From Pseudomonas grimontii (GTDB taxonomy: Bacteria > Pseudomonadota > Gammaproteobacteria > Pseudomonadales > Pseudomonadaceae): DNA of 64,000 nt. The position numbers were made by a program, and so were the translations under genes. This document shows, one piece after another, positions 1 to 7,078 of this stretch (position 1 is the first letter of the stretch; each line of letters starts with the position of its first letter). The DNA lies in the NCBI RefSeq assembly GCF_007858185.1, contig NZ_VFES01000012.1, positions 62,001 to 126,000 on the forward strand, read 5' to 3'. Below the pieces are notes generated by a model, which was not told the DNA's origin, ran no database searches, and saw only the letters and a program-made list of their open reading frames with translations.

Positions 1-244
1 CCTCCTTTTCGGCATACGCCAGCATCAACGCCTTGGCCGCATCGTTGACCCGTGCGCGATTTTGCATCTTGCCGTAGGCGCCCAGCTCCACGAGCTTGAC
101 CACAGGGTCGCTTTCCAGCGCGGCGGACCAGTTATCGCCCATGTACTCGCGAAAAGCAGCGAGGCCCTCCTCGTACAATGCCTCGTAGTCCAGAGGTTCC
201 AGCACCTGCGGCGCAGGCAACGCCGATAAATCCACCGTGCTCAT
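1..244 (-). CDS. Baseplate assembly protein J (gpJ-like), C-terminus cut by window edge
   Basis: The first 81 codons of a P2 gpJ-like protein, starting with MSTVDLSALPAPQVLEPLDY. In P2, gpJ is a wedge protein of the contractile-tail baseplate. The opening (short acidic start, the LPAPQV..EPLD stretch, then a DPVVKLVELGAY region) is characteristic of the family. The start codon overlaps the stop of the upstream gpW-like gene by four bases, as expected for translational coupling in the P2 order V-W-J. The gene runs off the left edge, so most of the protein is unseen. Confidence 0.85.
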   Translation of the reverse strand, partial: MSTVDLSALPAPQVLEPLDYEALYEEGLAAFREYMGDNWSAALESDPVVKLVELGAYGKMQNRARVNDAAKALMLAYAEKE

Positions 245-567
245 GCCGACACCTCCAGTAGCAGGCGTTCGCCCTGATAGTCACCAGTTAACTTGAAGTC
301 GATGCGGCCGCTGACGATGGCGACGACCTGCACCTGCTCCAGCTTTAGCCGCGGCTCCCAGCGCCCCAGCGAGCGGGCTACCTCGGCCTGCACGGCGCTC
401 TTCCAGCCCGCGTTGACCGGTAGGTCGACAAAGCGCCGGATCTGGCTGCCGTACTCAGGTCGCATTCGCCGACTGCCCACGGGCGTGCCGAGGATGTCGC
501 CAATGGACTGTCGGAGATGGTCGAGACCGGACAGCGGTTTGCCGGTGTGGCGATCCATTCCGATCAT
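241..567 (-). CDS. Baseplate wedge protein W (gpW/gp25 family)
   Basis: This 108-residue protein matches the P2 gpW / T4 gp25 baseplate family in length and pattern. It has an early GxxHLRQSIGDILGTPVGSR stretch (about residues 16-33), then a RPEYGS motif and a C-terminal beta region. The family forms the lysozyme-like wedge core of contractile-tail baseplates. It lies between a small protein of unknown role and gpJ and overlaps gpJ by four bases. A start at the second Met (residue 4) is also possible. Identity is well supported by motif and by gene order. Confidence 0.88.
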   Translation of the reverse strand: MIGMDRHTGKPLSGLDHLRQSIGDILGTPVGSRRMRPEYGSQIRRFVDLPVNAGWKSAVQAEVARSLGRWEPRLKLEQVQVVAIVSGRIDFKLTGDYQGERLLLEVSA

Positions 568-572
568 CGGGA

Positions 573-764
573 TTACTCCTGCTGCAGTTCCGGGTGGGCC
601 TTGAGGAAGGCGAACTGTTCATCAGTGCTGGCCGTCACGCGCGCCTTGCTCACAGCCAAGGTGCTGCCGTCAGGAAGGACCAGGGTGCGCGAGGTGAAGA
701 GCGTGTCGCGGAAAACGCGACCAGGTCCCGCTTCGTCCTGACCGTCGGGTTTGTTCTTGCTCAT
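573..764 (-). CDS. Small phage protein of unknown function between gpV and gpW
   Basis: A 63-residue reading frame lies five bases upstream of the baseplate W gene in the same direction and fills the gap after gpV. It is hydrophilic, with a lysine-rich start and a middle segment FRDTLFTSRTLVLPDGST that looks like a beta hairpin. No catalytic or metal-binding motif is visible and there is no membrane segment. I do not recognise the family. Position suggests a small baseplate or tail assembly factor, but that is inference only. Confidence 0.65.
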   Translation of the reverse strand: MSKNKPDGQDEAGPGRVFRDTLFTSRTLVLPDGSTLAVSKARVTASTDEQFAFLKAHPELQQE

Positions 765-784
765 CAGTGGATGCTCCTAAAACG

Positions 785-805
785 AAAACCCCGCACAGGG
801 CGGGT
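785..805 (-). terminator. Intrinsic terminator inside the late operon, after gpV
   Basis: Read on the minus strand, a GC stem (CCCGC paired with GCGGG, five-base loop) is followed by TTTT and CG. It lies just after the gpV stop and before the 63-residue gene. It closely resembles the hairpin at 3885-3907 and is related to the one near 10223-10248. Confidence 0.6.
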
Positions 806-810
806 CGGAT

Positions 811-1386
811 TCAGTGTTTGTGGTTCGGCGTATTGCCGCCGGCATCGATGACCTTGCCGGCACTATTGATGTCGCCAGTTGTGTTCAGCGTGCCGTTGAT
901 TTGGGTAGCGCCGTCGATGGTGACCGCGCCCACCAGGTTGATCTCGCCCGACACCAGTCGCGTGCTGTCCGGCGTCATCTCCAGTACAGACCCACCTACC
1001 TTGACGGTCACGGTCCCGGCCGGCAGGTCGATGGTGTAGCTGTTGGCTTCCCAGTCGTAGACCAGGGAGCCACCATCGTCGAAACGCCACACCTCAACGT
1101 GGTCGCGGTTGTCAGGCTGGGCGCCGGCATTGCCGTACAGGCCGGGGATGAAGGTGCCCATTGCAGGTTCGCCGCTGGGACTGATCAACGCACCCTGCTC
1201 CCCCATGCTCGGCACCCGCCAATGACGCGCCTTGCCTGCCGCCTGGCTGTGCCAGCGCACCCAGGCGCTGGTCCAGTCGCCGGACTTCACACGCACCATG
1301 GCGGTGGTCAGATCGACCGCCACCACGACACAGGGCATCACCGCTGAGGCGATCATCCGGTCATGCTGGGCGCTGGTATAACTCAT
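811..1386 (-). CDS. Phage baseplate assembly protein V (spike, gpV-like)
   Basis: A 191-residue protein of the P2 gpV family, the membrane-piercing spike of contractile tails. The N-terminal half (about residues 10-100) is the OB-fold part, with VRVKSGDWTSAWVRW and a GEQGALISPSG segment. The C-terminal half is a repetitive beta-helix, with short repeats such as INLVGAVTIDG and TQINGTLNTTG. It ends in NTPNHKH; a histidine-rich end is typical of spikes that bind a metal ion at the tip. It overlaps the upstream gene by four bases and is followed by an intrinsic terminator. Confidence 0.9.
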   Translation of the reverse strand: MSYTSAQHDRMIASAVMPCVVVAVDLTTAMVRVKSGDWTSAWVRWHSQAAGKARHWRVPSMGEQGALISPSGEPAMGTFIPGLYGNAGAQPDNRDHVEVWRFDDGGSLVYDWEANSYTIDLPAGTVTVKVGGSVLEMTPDSTRLVSGEINLVGAVTIDGATQINGTLNTTGDINSAGKVIDAGGNTPNHKH

Positions 1387-1898
1387 TGCAGATCTCCCGG
1401 ATTGATCTGCCCAACGCCAGGCCCCAAGTCGATGACCAGCGAACCCGGCGGCTCATCCGGCCACGGCCATTCCTCGGCGCCCAGGTAGACCGTCTGATCC
1501 CACTCCACCAGCCAGACGAAATAGCCGTCCAGTTCTGGCTTGGTCCAGTCCTGGGTGGAGCGTACAAACTCGGCGCAATCGACCTCCAGGCCCCAGCTCT
1601 GCCCCCGTAGAAGCACCGCGAGTTGAGAGGCCAACTGCACGGCCTGCCGTTGCGGATCTACGCTGATCGAATCGACGATGATCCGCGCCTCGAACTTGCA
1701 GGTCAGCGAGGTTTCGCCTGTACCGATATCCGGCGCTGGCTCCATTTCGGCCATCTCCAGCAGCACCACCGGCGTAGGGATGCTGGTGTCTGCCGATAGA
1801 TCCGGCCAGAACGATACGCCTTGAATCCCTGGCAACTGCTCCTGCAGGTGCTGCTCGATGGCCTCATACAAACGGTCGAGACTGAAGGGTTGATCAGA
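1383..1898 (-). CDS. Phage tail-associated protein, function unknown (possible tail terminator)
   Basis: A 171-residue protein beginning with a GTG codon (MSDQPFSLDRLYEAIEQ). That start overlaps the stop of the gpZ-like gene by a few bases, which is why I prefer it to the longer in-frame extension to 1934. The sequence has an N-terminal helix, then a beta-rich body with a Trp-rich C-terminal part (WLVEWDQTV, EEWPWPDEP). Its size and place between the gpZ-like and gpV genes fit a tail-completion or tail-terminator protein, but no family signature is clear. It overlaps gpV by four bases. Confidence 0.7.
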   Translation of the reverse strand, partial: SDQPFSLDRLYEAIEQHLQEQLPGIQGVSFWPDLSADTSIPTPVVLLEMAEMEPAPDIGTGETSLTCKFEARIIVDSISVDPQRQAVQLASQLAVLLRGQSWGLEVDCAEFVRSTQDWTKPELDGYFVWLVEWDQTVYLGAEEWPWPDEPPGSLVIDLGPGVGQINPGDLQ

Positions 1899-2550
1899 CA
1901 CGGGCGGTCCCCTTGAGGTACTTCTGCAGTTCAAAGTTGAGTTCTTGCTTGAGGATCTCCAGCAAGCGTTCGTCTGCGCGTTTCACCCAGCTGTCGAAGT
2001 GCGGTCGCACCTGATCCATCGAGACCTTGGCTTTAGCCAGCGGGAAGCGGTTGTCGCTTTCCGCGATAAAGCCCGAGCTGCGCCGCCCCTGCGTGCTGCC
2101 GGGGTAGTCCGTGGTGTTGAAGTGCTTGCTCGACGTGCGGATCCAGATGTCGGGGCTGCTGCCATACACCTGCTTGAAGAACGCGCCCTGGTATCGCCGC
2201 CCCGCCACCGACACACCCGCGCGGGATTGCCGAGGCCGACCGATGCGGCTGGCCTCGATGGCGTTGACCCCAAACCACAACTTGCCACGCATCGCGCCGC
2301 CGCTGACCGGGTAAGCCCGAAGGCGTTGCCGGACAGCGCCGATGGCGATTCGCTCCTGCTTGCCCACGGCTCGCGCAATGTAGGTCCGCAGCCAACCCAA
2401 CGTCTTGTTGATCGCACGACGCTGAGCCGCTGCAGCGGCCTTGGGCACCAACTGCCCGAACTCGCGCAGGGCCTGGGAATGCACCGCCGACGGCAGGATA
2501 TTGATCATCCCGCTGTCGCGGTTTTGCTGCACATGGCTGCCGACGCTCAT
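1894..2550 (-). CDS. Minor tail protein Z-like (GPZ family)
   Basis: About 218 residues, strongly basic, with the pattern of the prophage minor tail protein Z family: an N-terminal helix with AAQRRAINKTLGWLRT, a middle KLWFGVNAIEASRIGRPRQ region, GRRYQGAFFKQVYG, and a C-terminal helix ERLLEILKQELNFELQKYL. Lambda gpZ acts in tail completion and joining. It lies between the head-tail joining gene and the unknown tail gene and overlaps both neighbours by a few bases. An internal Met at residue 15 (MINILPSAV) is an alternative start. Confidence 0.8.
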   Translation of the reverse strand: MSVGSHVQQNRDSGMINILPSAVHSQALREFGQLVPKAAAAAQRRAINKTLGWLRTYIARAVGKQERIAIGAVRQRLRAYPVSGGAMRGKLWFGVNAIEASRIGRPRQSRAGVSVAGRRYQGAFFKQVYGSSPDIWIRTSSKHFNTTDYPGSTQGRRSSGFIAESDNRFPLAKAKVSMDQVRPHFDSWVKRADERLLEILKQELNFELQKYLKGTARV

Positions 2551-2867
2551 GGTCGCTTCCTCAAGATCAGGGCCACCAGGCCATCGCCGCCGGGCTCAAG
2601 TTGCAGCAGGTCGTAATCGCCGCCGCCATCCAGAGTCGGCAAGTCGATGGTGACCCGCAGGCCCTTGCTCAGACCGTCCGAATCCTTCACGCGAATCTCA
2701 AAGCGAGGCTCGCGTATTGCGGTGTGGGTCTTGCCGAACTGCGGCGCTTTCCATGGTGCCGCGAACATCCCCAGCACCGGCTCGGCGCGACCTTCGATCT
2801 GGGCAGTGTCGCCCAGGGTTTCGAACACCACATCGTCGATGTCGTCGATCAGATCGCGGAAGACCAT
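2547..2867 (-). CDS. Head-tail joining protein (lambda gpFII-like)
   Basis: A 106-residue protein starting MVFRDLIDDIDDVVFETLGD. I chose the ATG at 2867 because it falls two bases after the capsid stop, while the longer frame would overlap the capsid gene. Size, acidic N-terminus, a VLGMF segment and a beta-rich C-terminal half fit the lambda FII / phage attachment family, which forms the ring where the tail docks. Its location directly after the gpE-like capsid gene matches lambda order. Function is inferred from pattern and place. Confidence 0.75.
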   Translation of the reverse strand: MVFRDLIDDIDDVVFETLGDTAQIEGRAEPVLGMFAAPWKAPQFGKTHTAIREPRFEIRVKDSDGLSKGLRVTIDLPTLDGGGDYDLLQLEPGGDGLVALILRKRP

Positions 2868-2869
2868 GG

Positions 2870-3865
2870 TCAGAGTTCCAGCAGGATCTGCGCCCGAGGT
2901 CGTGTGCACAGGTGTAGCGGGTTGGACTGAGCTTCACCGGCAACGCCCTTCCCGAACTGCATTGGCTCGATCTTGCTGTAGTACGGGATACCCTGGGTGT
3001 TGACCGTTTCCATGTAGTCAGCCGGCGCGAAGGACGAGATGTACAGATCCGGCACGCCCTCGGGGATCAGCAGGGCCTTGTCGTCGTGGACGAAAGCAAC
3101 ACCGGCCACCTTGCCGCGATAACGCTCCCAGACGATCCCACCGAACTCGAAGCTTTCACGGGCATCGCCACGCAGGGACGCGGCCTGCATGGTGTTGAGG
3201 TAGGTCTCCTTGACCGACTTATGCACGATGAGCTTGTTCCAGAAGTTCTTGCCACACATCGCGCGGGAGCCGCTGCTGGTGACGCTGCCGAGGGCTTCCT
3301 CTTGCATGTCCAACGCTTCGCCGCATTTGACCCGCAGCTCGGTGTCTGGACTGTTCAAGCCCATCTGAAGCTTCTGACGATTCACGCCGAAGGATTTATA
3401 AATGTCCAACAGGACCGTCTTGCCATCGGCGTCCAGGACCTGCCCGTTCAACGCGCCCATGCGCTGGAACTCGTGGGTGGCATCCAACTGGCGGCGCGCT
3501 TTCGCGAGGCGCTTGTTGACCACATCCTGCACCGCCTGCAACTCAGTGCGCGTGCCAAAGGCGCGAATGCCCTGGATCTCGTCGGCCTTGATGGTGAAGC
3601 GTTCGGGCAGGTGCACGGTGTTGAATGGAATCAGCGTGCGCTTGCTCCCACCGACCACCAGGCCGGAAGTACCGCGCTCACCCGCTGGCACCAGGGCCAG
3701 GGTGTCGCCGTCCTTCTCGATCTGCACAGTCAGCGTGCTGATGCCCTCTTCGCGGAACAGGCCAAGGCTGCTGATGCGGCCCGGCAGGTATTCCTGATCA
3801 TTGATTGCAGCGGTCAACGACGAAACGCTGAATGCATCGTCTTCAAAAATGGCGATCTCGGCCAT
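2870..3865 (-). CDS. Major capsid protein (lambda gpE-like)
   Basis: A 331-residue protein of the lambda gpE capsid family, close to the usual length. The start MAEIAIFEDDAFSVSSLTAA and the following ERFTIKADEIQGIRAFG and QDVVNKRLAKARRQLDATHE stretches are typical, as is the C-terminal GVPDLYISSFAPADYMETV region. It forms the capsid lattice stabilised by the decoration protein encoded just upstream. An intrinsic terminator-like hairpin sits between the two genes, which may set the relative amounts of the two proteins or require antitermination. Confidence 0.93.
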   Translation of the reverse strand: MAEIAIFEDDAFSVSSLTAAINDQEYLPGRISSLGLFREEGISTLTVQIEKDGDTLALVPAGERGTSGLVVGGSKRTLIPFNTVHLPERFTIKADEIQGIRAFGTRTELQAVQDVVNKRLAKARRQLDATHEFQRMGALNGQVLDADGKTVLLDIYKSFGVNRQKLQMGLNSPDTELRVKCGEALDMQEEALGSVTSSGSRAMCGKNFWNKLIVHKSVKETYLNTMQAASLRGDARESFEFGGIVWERYRGKVAGVAFVHDDKALLIPEGVPDLYISSFAPADYMETVNTQGIPYYSKIEPMQFGKGVAGEAQSNPLHLCTRPRAQILLEL

Positions 3866-3884
3866 GGGGTACTCTCCAGAAACG

Positions 3885-3907
3885 AAAAATCCCGCACTCG
3901 GCGGGAT
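3885..3907 (-). terminator. Intrinsic terminator between decoration and capsid genes
   Basis: On the minus strand, ATCCCGC-CGAGT-GCGGGAT is followed at once by TTTTCG, a textbook intrinsic terminator. It lies inside the late operon, after the decoration gene and before the capsid gene. Read-through or antitermination would be needed for capsid and tail expression unless a separate promoter exists. Confidence 0.65.
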
Positions 3908-3927
3908 GGATAAAGGGGGTGAGCGTC

Positions 3928-4266
3928 TTAGCGGACGATCAAGTGCTGGATGTTCAGGGCTTTCTCGGCAGCAGGGTCGAGGCCGGTCAGGTGTGCTTCG
4001 CTGACCTCGGCCAGCCGCACGATGGCTCGACCGCGCCGAACCACGTCGGACTCACCCAGCGGACCATAGAGGATCGCGATAGCGTTTTCTGAGCCGTCTT
4101 CGGCGGTCGGCTTATACGGGGCGAACTCACCGGTGGCAGTGATCAAACCGAGGATCTGACCCGGTTCCAAGGCGGCACCGGCGGCGACGTTGATCGCTTC
4201 GCGGGAAATGTTGCCGGCGCCCTCGGACAGCAGGAACTCGCCTGCGTGCATCGATTCAACTTTCAT
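3928..4266 (-). CDS. Head decoration protein (lambda gpD-like)
   Basis: A 112-residue protein matching the lambda gpD decoration family in size and features: SEGAGNISREAINVAAGAALEPGQILG near the N-terminus (residues 14-40 in outline), and a middle AIAILYGPL segment. gpD trimers clamp the expanded capsid. The start overlaps the protease gene by four bases. It is followed by a terminator-like hairpin and then the major capsid gene, so the order C-D-E of lambda is kept. Confidence 0.9.
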   Translation of the reverse strand: MKVESMHAGEFLLSEGAGNISREAINVAAGAALEPGQILGLITATGEFAPYKPTAEDGSENAIAILYGPLGESDVVRRGRAIVRLAEVSEAHLTGLDPAAEKALNIQHLIVR

Positions 4267-5393
4267 GCTCTTGCTCCTTTCGAGTTACCGTTTTGTGCCG
4301 CCTGACGGGAGGCCCAGATTGAATGGGTGTCGACCTGTTTGGCCTTGATCGTTGGGGCTGGATCATCTTCCAGCGGCAGGCTGTTGTTGATTTCAAAGCC
4401 ACCACCGCTGCTCACCAGTTTGTCGAACAGACGCGCACGGACTGCGGCTTCGTCCAGGCCGGCCGTGATGAATTCACCGGTCAGCTCTGGCAGCCGTGCT
4501 GCGACACAGAGACCGTGCAACGCTTTCGCATTGATCAGTGCGGCCTGGATCACCGCTTCGCTTTCGAGCTTGGTTGCGGCAAGCAGCGGCTCCACCAGGT
4601 TACTAATGCCCGCCGCTGCACAACCTTGCGTGACCATCAGCGCCAGCTTGGCCGCATCCAGCACGGGCGCTGGATCTGGTTCCGGTGGTTCGACTTCAGG
4701 CTCTTCGTCCAGTTGGGCGAGCAACTCGGGCGGGGCATTCTGGAAACGCTGCAACACACTGCCCTGGCCGAGACAGGCACTGACCTTTAAACCGTCGCCC
4801 ACTTCATCGGCCAGGCCCAGTGCCACCGCTTCGTTGGCCGTGAGCCAGGTTTCAGCATTGACCATTCGCCGCAGCTCGGCTTCGTCGATGTCCGGCGCCT
4901 TGGCTTTGTAGGCCGCGATGATCGCTTCCAGGGTCTGGTCCAGCACATCCGCGACACGGCGGAAGTCTTCGGCATCACCCCCAGCATAGGTGTAGGGGTT
5001 GTGGATCATCAGCATGGCATTGGCCGCGATCACTACGCGGTGAGCGCCACACACCGCGACACTGGCAGCGCTGGCCGCCAGGGCGTCAATGCGACCGGTG
5101 CAACGCTCGCCCAATCGCGACAGCGCGTTGTGAATCGCCAGGCCGTCGAACAGATCACCGCCGATGCTATTAAACGCGACAATCACGGGGGACGCGCCGT
5201 CATCCATGGCGCGCAGATCCTGCACGAACTTATTGGCGGTGATGCCCCAGGCGCCGATCTCGCCGTACACGAAGATTTCGATGTTGCGTTGCTCGGCTTC
5301 ACCGCTAGCCTGGAGGGTGTACCAGCTTTTATCGGCGACCTTTACCTGCTTGCCCGCCTTGTCATAGACGCGGGGTTTGGCTTTTTTACTCAT
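4263..5393 (-). CDS. Capsid maturation protease (ClpP-like, fused to scaffold region)
   Basis: A 376-residue phage head protease of the ClpP/S14-like fold. The N-terminal domain (about residues 35-195) has NSIGGD (75-80), the catalytic Ser in LAASAAS (Ser108) and the catalytic His in MLMIHNP (His131); the acid lies near the ETWLTANEA segment. The remaining ~170 residues are helical, Ala/Glu rich, and probably act as a scaffold, as in the lambda C/Nu3 arrangement. It overlaps both the portal gene upstream and the decoration gene downstream by four bases. Confidence 0.9.
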   Translation of the reverse strand: MSKKAKPRVYDKAGKQVKVADKSWYTLQASGEAEQRNIEIFVYGEIGAWGITANKFVQDLRAMDDGASPVIVAFNSIGGDLFDGLAIHNALSRLGERCTGRIDALAASAASVAVCGAHRVVIAANAMLMIHNPYTYAGGDAEDFRRVADVLDQTLEAIIAAYKAKAPDIDEAELRRMVNAETWLTANEAVALGLADEVGDGLKVSACLGQGSVLQRFQNAPPELLAQLDEEPEVEPPEPDPAPVLDAAKLALMVTQGCAAAGISNLVEPLLAATKLESEAVIQAALINAKALHGLCVAARLPELTGEFITAGLDEAAVRARLFDKLVSSGGGFEINNSLPLEDDPAPTIKAKQVDTHSIWASRQAAQNGNSKGARA

Positions 5394-6871
5394 GGTAATT
5401 CCTTGTCATCAATAGGCTCGATGGCATCAAGAGTCGTGTAGTTGAGACCGAGGCCAGTGGACCTGGCGAGGTCAGCAGCGTTTTCAGCGTCGATGGTTTC
5501 GGCGTCGTAACCGTTGCGCAGACACATTTCACTGCGCGAACCAAAGCCCGCCTGCACTTCCATCCGCCGCGCCTGTACGTCCTGCACCGGCTGGATGTAG
5601 GCCCATCCCTGCGGCACCCAACGCGTGCGTAGATATTCGCGTCGACGTTGCGCGTAGTCCGGCAGCACCAGGGCACCGGACAACACCGCCATGTCCATCC
5701 AGGCAGCCCGCACCGGGCGACACAACTGGTGCACATACACGCCGAACTGCAGTTGCTCCAGACGCCGCCGAAACTCGTTGAGCACCACCCGGAGCGCCCG
5801 GTCGTTGACCTCGCGCATGTCGCCGGTAAGGATCTCGTAAGGCGTACCCGAACCCGCCGCAGCAGCCATCAGTTGCTGCCGCATGAAGTCCGGGTAGTTG
5901 TTGCCGGCGTCCGGTGGTTTGGAGAACTCCACTTCTTCACCTGGCCCCAGCTCCTGCATGGTCCCAGGCTCCAGGGCGACCATCGGAGTGAAGCCGTCGC
6001 GATCAAGGACCAATGGCATGCCAGTAGTGGGATCGCGAGGCTGCTGCACAGCATCCGGTGCAGGGCGCTTAATGAAACCCGCAAACAGGTTCGCCACCTC
6101 CTGACGGAACAGCACCGCGTCGTCGTAGTTGTCGAGGCTGCGCAGGCGCTTCAACACCGGCGCCAGACGCGGCACGCCGCGCAACTGTCCCGGTTCCATC
6201 GGTTCGAAGATATGCAGCACCTGCGCCGCCGGCACACGAACCAACTGGTTGTAACCAGCGTTCAACGACGACGAGTCGCGCGGGTGCGACAGATACATCC
6301 AGTACGCCACGCGCTTGCCGGCCGGGTTGAACTCGATCCCGGCGCGGATCACGTTGCCGTTTTTGGCCATCTCGAATTTATCGTGCGGGACAAATTCAGG
6401 AGCCAACGCCTGCAACTGCAGCGGCACTGCCAAACCTTCGCTCGGGCTGCGGGGTCGCAATCGCACAAAGCATTCACCGGCCGTTTCAACGGTGCGTGCC
6501 ACCAGAGCCTGCATGCCGTAGAAGTCAGTCAGCTCATCGGCGTCCGCCTCATCCACCCAGTCATCCCACAGCTGCTGCTTGAGCTTGCGCAGCTCGGCGT
6601 CATCCGTAGTGGGCCTGGGCGTGATGCCGGTGCCGATGAGGTTGCTGGCTCGCTTGTCGATGACGTTGAACGCGTACGGGTCATTGCGCACCGCCGCCCG
6701 CGAACGCGCACGTAGGTTGCGCAGGGCCGGGGTGTTGATGCTGTTGATGCCGTTGTCGGTGGCTTCCCAACTGGCCGAACGTCGGCCCTCACCGGCGCCT
6801 TCATAACTGGCCTTGATGTTCGACGGCAGCAAGAATCCGTTACGGGTTAGCGTCGGATAATGTCGGGGCAT
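5390..6871 (-). CDS. Portal protein (lambda gpB family)
   Basis: A 493-residue phage portal of the lambda family. Supporting segments are RARSRAAVRNDPYAFNVIDK, the LKQQLWDDWVDEADADE region, GIEFNPAGKRVAYW, and RVPAAQVLHIFEP near the middle. The C-terminal ~50 residues are acidic and end in a short tail. The portal is the dodecameric channel through which the terminase packs DNA. It sits between gpW and the protease gene and overlaps the protease by four bases, giving the lambda order W-B-C. Confidence 0.93.
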   Translation of the reverse strand: MPRHYPTLTRNGFLLPSNIKASYEGAGEGRRSASWEATDNGINSINTPALRNLRARSRAAVRNDPYAFNVIDKRASNLIGTGITPRPTTDDAELRKLKQQLWDDWVDEADADELTDFYGMQALVARTVETAGECFVRLRPRSPSEGLAVPLQLQALAPEFVPHDKFEMAKNGNVIRAGIEFNPAGKRVAYWMYLSHPRDSSSLNAGYNQLVRVPAAQVLHIFEPMEPGQLRGVPRLAPVLKRLRSLDNYDDAVLFRQEVANLFAGFIKRPAPDAVQQPRDPTTGMPLVLDRDGFTPMVALEPGTMQELGPGEEVEFSKPPDAGNNYPDFMRQQLMAAAAGSGTPYEILTGDMREVNDRALRVVLNEFRRRLEQLQFGVYVHQLCRPVRAAWMDMAVLSGALVLPDYAQRRREYLRTRWVPQGWAYIQPVQDVQARRMEVQAGFGSRSEMCLRNGYDAETIDAENAADLARSTGLGLNYTTLDAIEPIDDKELP

Positions 6872-7077
6872 TAGATTCCCTTGCCTCCGTGGGTAAGCCG
6901 GATCACGCGAGAGCGCGGCCCGGCGGCTTGACTCAGCGACGTGCGGATCTCGTCACGAGCCTTGAGCAGTTCGTCGATGGAGCGGTACTCCACCGTGCGG
7001 TCGCTGTAGCGCACGGTCTTTTCACCGCGTGCAATGGCGCGCTCGATGGCTTCGAGGTGCTTCGGGGTAAACGACAT
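6871..7077 (-). CDS. Head-tail joining protein gpW
   Basis: A 68-residue protein close in size to lambda gpW, which binds below the portal and is needed for tail attachment. The helix-hairpin-helix pattern is visible: an N-terminal helix with HLEAIERAIARGEKTVRYSD, a VEYRS strand, and a second helix LLKARDEIRTSL. It lies one base after the large terminase stop and shares a base with the portal start. Short length limits certainty, but location is diagnostic. Confidence 0.87.
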   Translation of the reverse strand: MSFTPKHLEAIERAIARGEKTVRYSDRTVEYRSIDELLKARDEIRTSLSQAAGPRSRVIRLTHGGKGI

Positions 7078-7078
7078 A